From Leadbetterella sp964563435 (GTDB lineage: Bacteria > Bacteroidota > Bacteroidia > Cytophagales > Spirosomataceae): a DNA stretch of 64,000 nt. The stretch is from the NCBI GenBank assembly GCA_964563435.1, contig CAZLXI010000001.1, positions 176,259 through 240,258 on the forward strand, in the 5' to 3' direction. Below, in pieces: positions 62,372 through 64,000 of this stretch (the first letter of the stretch is position 1; the number at the start of each line of letters is the position of its first letter). The translations under genes and the position numbers were made by a program. The notes under the pieces were generated by a model that worked only from the letters and a program-made list of their open reading frames with translations, made no database searches and had not been told where the DNA came from.

Positions 62372-63625
62372 TCATTCCTTCAGCAGCAGCTCCCGGATAT
62401 CCCCGAAGTTCTCATAGCTCGACGTGATCACCTTATCTCCCGGCTGCAACCCGCTCGTTACTTCATAATACTCGGGACTCTGGCGGTTGAACTGTACATC
62501 CACTTTGTAGGCGGTTTTTCCGTCATCACTTACTTTAAACACCCAGTTGCCGCCTGTTTTCTGGTAAAAGCCTCCCCGCGGTAAAAGCGTGGCCGTGGTC
62601 TCGTCGCTCAGCGCCAGGCTGATCTGCAGGGTTTGTCCGCGGCGGATATTCCCCGGTGTCTCTCCGGTAAACTCCATATCTACCTGGAAGCGGCCGTTGG
62701 CCACCTGGCTATACACTTTCTTCACCTTCAGCTTATAGGATTTACCGGCAATGGTAGCCTCCCCTGTGAGGTCGGTATAAATGCGGTTTATGTAATGTTC
62801 GTCAATGTCGGCTCTGACCTTAAACCCGTTGGTCACGTCAATTTGCCCCAGCCGCTCACCTTTATTCTTTAATTGACCGATCTCGGCATCAAGCGAAGTG
62901 AGCTGGCCGTCAATGGGGGCCCTTACCACCAGGTCTCCCACCTTTTTACGCATGAGCTGCAAAGTATTCTGCATTTTGGACAGCGATTCGCGGTCCTGGC
63001 TTTGCATCAGCTGGATCACTTCTTCGTCCTGCTTCAGGATATCGTCGGTCAGTTTTTTCCTTCTCACCTGGTAGTTATAAGCGTTTTCCGACTGCTGGAA
63101 CTCCTGCTGGCCGATCACCTTCTCCGCATAGAGCTTCTTATTCAGCTGGTATACCCTTTCGGCCTCTTTCAGAGCGTTATCCACTTCTGCCATCTGGTTC
63201 AGCTTGCCAATGGTATTTTGTGTAGCATTGTTTTTGGAGATGTTCATTTGGGTCAGTACGTTGTACACCTGGGTCTCCTGGCTCGCCAGGCTCAGCTCCA
63301 GGTCAGTGTTGCCCAACCGCAGGATAGGCTGGCCTTTGGTCATCATGGCGCCGTCGTCTACGAATTTTTCTTCCACACGGCCGCCTTCGGTTACGTCAAG
63401 ATAGATGGTGGTTAAGGGCATGACCACGCCGTTCACCGGTATAGATTCCTTAAACGGACCTTTCGTCACCTCGCTGATGGTCAGCCGTTCGGTGTCTACA
63501 TTCAGCTTTGACCCACCGGAGGTAGCGTAGATGCTCCATCCGATCAGTCCGGCAAGACCCGCGATCCCAGCAATGGTCAGAATCCTTTTCGTGCTCCACT
63601 TCTTTTTTTCTATCTTTCGATCCAT
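62372..63625 (-). CDS. HlyD/MacA-type periplasmic adaptor (membrane fusion protein)
   Basis: A 417-residue adaptor. It has an N-terminal membrane anchor (about 15-33, 'ILTIAGIAGLAGLIGWSIYA'), a first lipoyl/barrel-sandwich half ('GPFKESIPVNGVVMPLTTIYLDVTEGGRVEEKFVDDGAMMTKGQPILRLGNTDLEL', about 55-105), an alpha-hairpin coiled coil (about 107-228) with 'LYAEKVIGQQEFQQSENAYNYQ', the second lipoyl half 'GDLVVRAPIDGQLTSLDAEIGQL', and beta-barrel and membrane-proximal domains to the end. The frame is open to 63850, but the upstream part would translate a palindrome and promoter; MDRKIEKKKWS at 63625 is preferred. It is the first gene of the array and links inner-membrane permeases to TolC. Confidence 0.93.
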   Translation of the reverse strand: MDRKIEKKKWSTKRILTIAGIAGLAGLIGWSIYATSGGSKLNVDTERLTISEVTKGPFKESIPVNGVVMPLTTIYLDVTEGGRVEEKFVDDGAMMTKGQPILRLGNTDLELSLASQETQVYNVLTQMNISKNNATQNTIGKLNQMAEVDNALKEAERVYQLNKKLYAEKVIGQQEFQQSENAYNYQVRRKKLTDDILKQDEEVIQLMQSQDRESLSKMQNTLQLMRKKVGDLVVRAPIDGQLTSLDAEIGQLKNKGERLGQIDVTNGFKVRADIDEHYINRIYTDLTGEATIAGKSYKLKVKKVYSQVANGRFQVDMEFTGETPGNIRRGQTLQISLALSDETTATLLPRGGFYQKTGGNWVFKVSDDGKTAYKVDVQFNRQSPEYYEVTSGLQPGDKVITSSYENFGDIRELLLKE

Positions 63626-63661
63626 AATAGCTTTTTCATAATTTATCGTCAAAAATATAAT

Positions 63662-63669
63662 CAAAATTA
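63662..63669 (-). promoter_or_regulatory. -7 box for the array operon
   Basis: TAATTTTG on the - strand, 36 bases before the HlyD ATG at 63625, matches TAnnTTTG. No TTG lies at the usual -33 distance, so an activator may be required. Confidence 0.4.
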
Positions 63670-63727
63670 TGCCAAAATGCAAAGTGTTTATTATCAGCAA
63701 GTTGAAGTTTACTTTGTAAAGAGCAGG

Positions 63728-63766
63728 TGTACGGTTTTGATACACCTTGTGTACGGTGACGGTACA
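63728..63766. promoter_or_regulatory. Two 17-bp dyads at 22-bp spacing, probable regulator binding sites
   Basis: TGTACGGTTTTGATACA (63728-63744) and TGTACGGTGACGGTACA (63750-63766) share TGTACGGTnnnGnTACA. Start-to-start spacing is 22 bp, about two helical turns, so two dimers would bind the same face of the DNA. The pair lies between the array start and the divergent response-regulator gene, so that regulator is the natural candidate. Confidence 0.55.
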
Positions 63767-63778
63767 GTTTCGGGGTGG

Positions 63779-63810
63779 TTTGTATGCTAAGTTAAAGCAA
63801 CGTAATTTTG
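63779..63810 (+). promoter_or_regulatory. Promoter of the response-regulator gene
   Basis: TTTG (63779-63782), 20 bases, and TAATTTTG (63803-63810) form a complete Bacteroidota consensus. It begins 13 bases after the second dyad and 4 bases before the palindromic element, which would form the 5' leader of the mRNA. Confidence 0.6.
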
Positions 63811-63813
63811 ATA

Positions 63814-63890
63814 AACCATATAAGGCATATAAGTTCATATTAGCTTTCAAAATATAGATTCTTATATGAACTTATATGCCTTATATGGTT
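63814..63890. repeat. Long palindromic element, copy D
   Basis: Perfect 27-base arms (63814-63840 and 63864-63890) with AACCATATAAGGCATATAAG cores and a 23-base loop that contains 'atagattctt' as in copy B. It lies between the predicted promoter and the ATG of the response regulator (63907). Confidence 0.85.
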
Positions 63891-63906
63891 CAAAAATATT
63901 GGACAA

Positions 63907-64000
63907 ATGCAGCTAAAAAACGCCTCCATACTGGTCGTAGATGACGATAAGGATGTGCTCACCGCGGTAAGCCTTCTCCTGAAAACCGAAGCGGGGGAAG
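63907..64000 (+). CDS. Response regulator, N-terminal part (cut by window end)
   Basis: Only 31 codons are visible: MQLKNASILVVDDDKDVLTAVSLLL, the first beta strand and acidic pocket (DDD, residues 12-14) of a receiver domain. The family is a two-component response regulator; the output domain lies outside the window. In related bacteria regulators with this opening next to MacAB-TolC arrays are often NtrC-like (sigma-54-dependent), but that is an expectation only. It is divergent from the HlyD gene and shares the control region with the two dyads. Confidence 0.85.
   Translation, partial: MQLKNASILVVDDDKDVLTAVSLLLKTEAGE

Noticed and set aside
63660..63674. Sigma-54-type promoter upstream of the array (TGGCATAATTTTGAT on the - strand)
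   Set aside because: The GG-to-G spacing is one base short and the GC dinucleotide is missing. The spacing of sigma-54 sites is strict, so I did not call it, although a sigma-54-dependent regulator remains possible.
63626..63850. N-terminal extension of the HlyD adaptor to 63850
   Set aside because: The extension would translate the palindrome, both dyads and the promoter. The MDRK start at 63625 gives a normal adaptor with a membrane anchor at residues 15-33.

Overview
The window looks like a chromosome segment of a Bacteroidota bacterium, most likely of the Cytophagia (genus not resolvable by eye). The grounds are a transketolase split into two genes, a GTG-poor and ATG-dominated start usage, promoters with the Bacteroidota -7 motif TAnnTTTG (several with TTG 19-20 bases upstream), a BlaI/M56-TonB pair, an ECF sigma factor followed by a PxxYFxxLE membrane protein, and a long tandem array of FtsX/MacB-type ABC permeases.

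Left part (1-20.9 kb, mostly + strand): the C-terminal part of an M23 peptidase, a Bcp peroxiredoxin, a divergent blaI/M56 pair with a visible operator, the two transketolase subunits followed by an ECF sigma factor, a five-repeat membrane protein and a Spy-like periplasmic protein, a THUMP-like methyltransferase, a coiled-coil secreted protein, a candidate small RNA, TesB-type thioesterase, nitronate monooxygenase, a zinc-ribbon protein, an EF-hand lipoprotein, mnmA (-), a TrpF-like protein, two PspC/LiaF-like membrane proteins, a LolE-like permease (-) and guaA.

Middle part (21-36 kb): envelope and housekeeping genes, namely a WecA-type transferase, a WcaF-type acetyltransferase, prephenate dehydrogenase, a small lipoprotein, an overlapping pair of secreted amidohydrolase-like proteins (only one of three domains retains the HxH metal motif), a sugar nucleotidyltransferase, an alpha/beta hydrolase, and the elongasome pair rodA/mrdA.

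Right part (34.6-64 kb, all - strand except the last gene): a 29 kb locus in the order HlyD adaptor, ABC ATPase, ten consecutive intact paralogous ABC permeases of about 790-815 residues, a second ABC ATPase, and a TolC-family outer-membrane protein. A response-regulator gene diverges from it at the right edge. The shared control region carries two 17-bp dyads spaced 22 bp apart. One adaptor, two ATPases, one TolC and ten permeases suggest a modular MacAB-TolC-like export or envelope-stress system in which many permeases may share common parts. This is the most interesting system in the window.

The window also holds several non-coding repeat families: a long palindrome (four loci, with matched changes in both arms between copies), a 135-149 bp element with short terminal inverted repeats directly after stop codons (two copies), a multi-hairpin island, and short simple-repeat tracts rich in gttag/gtgaa words. 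No tRNA, rRNA, CRISPR array or insertion-sequence transposase was recognised.
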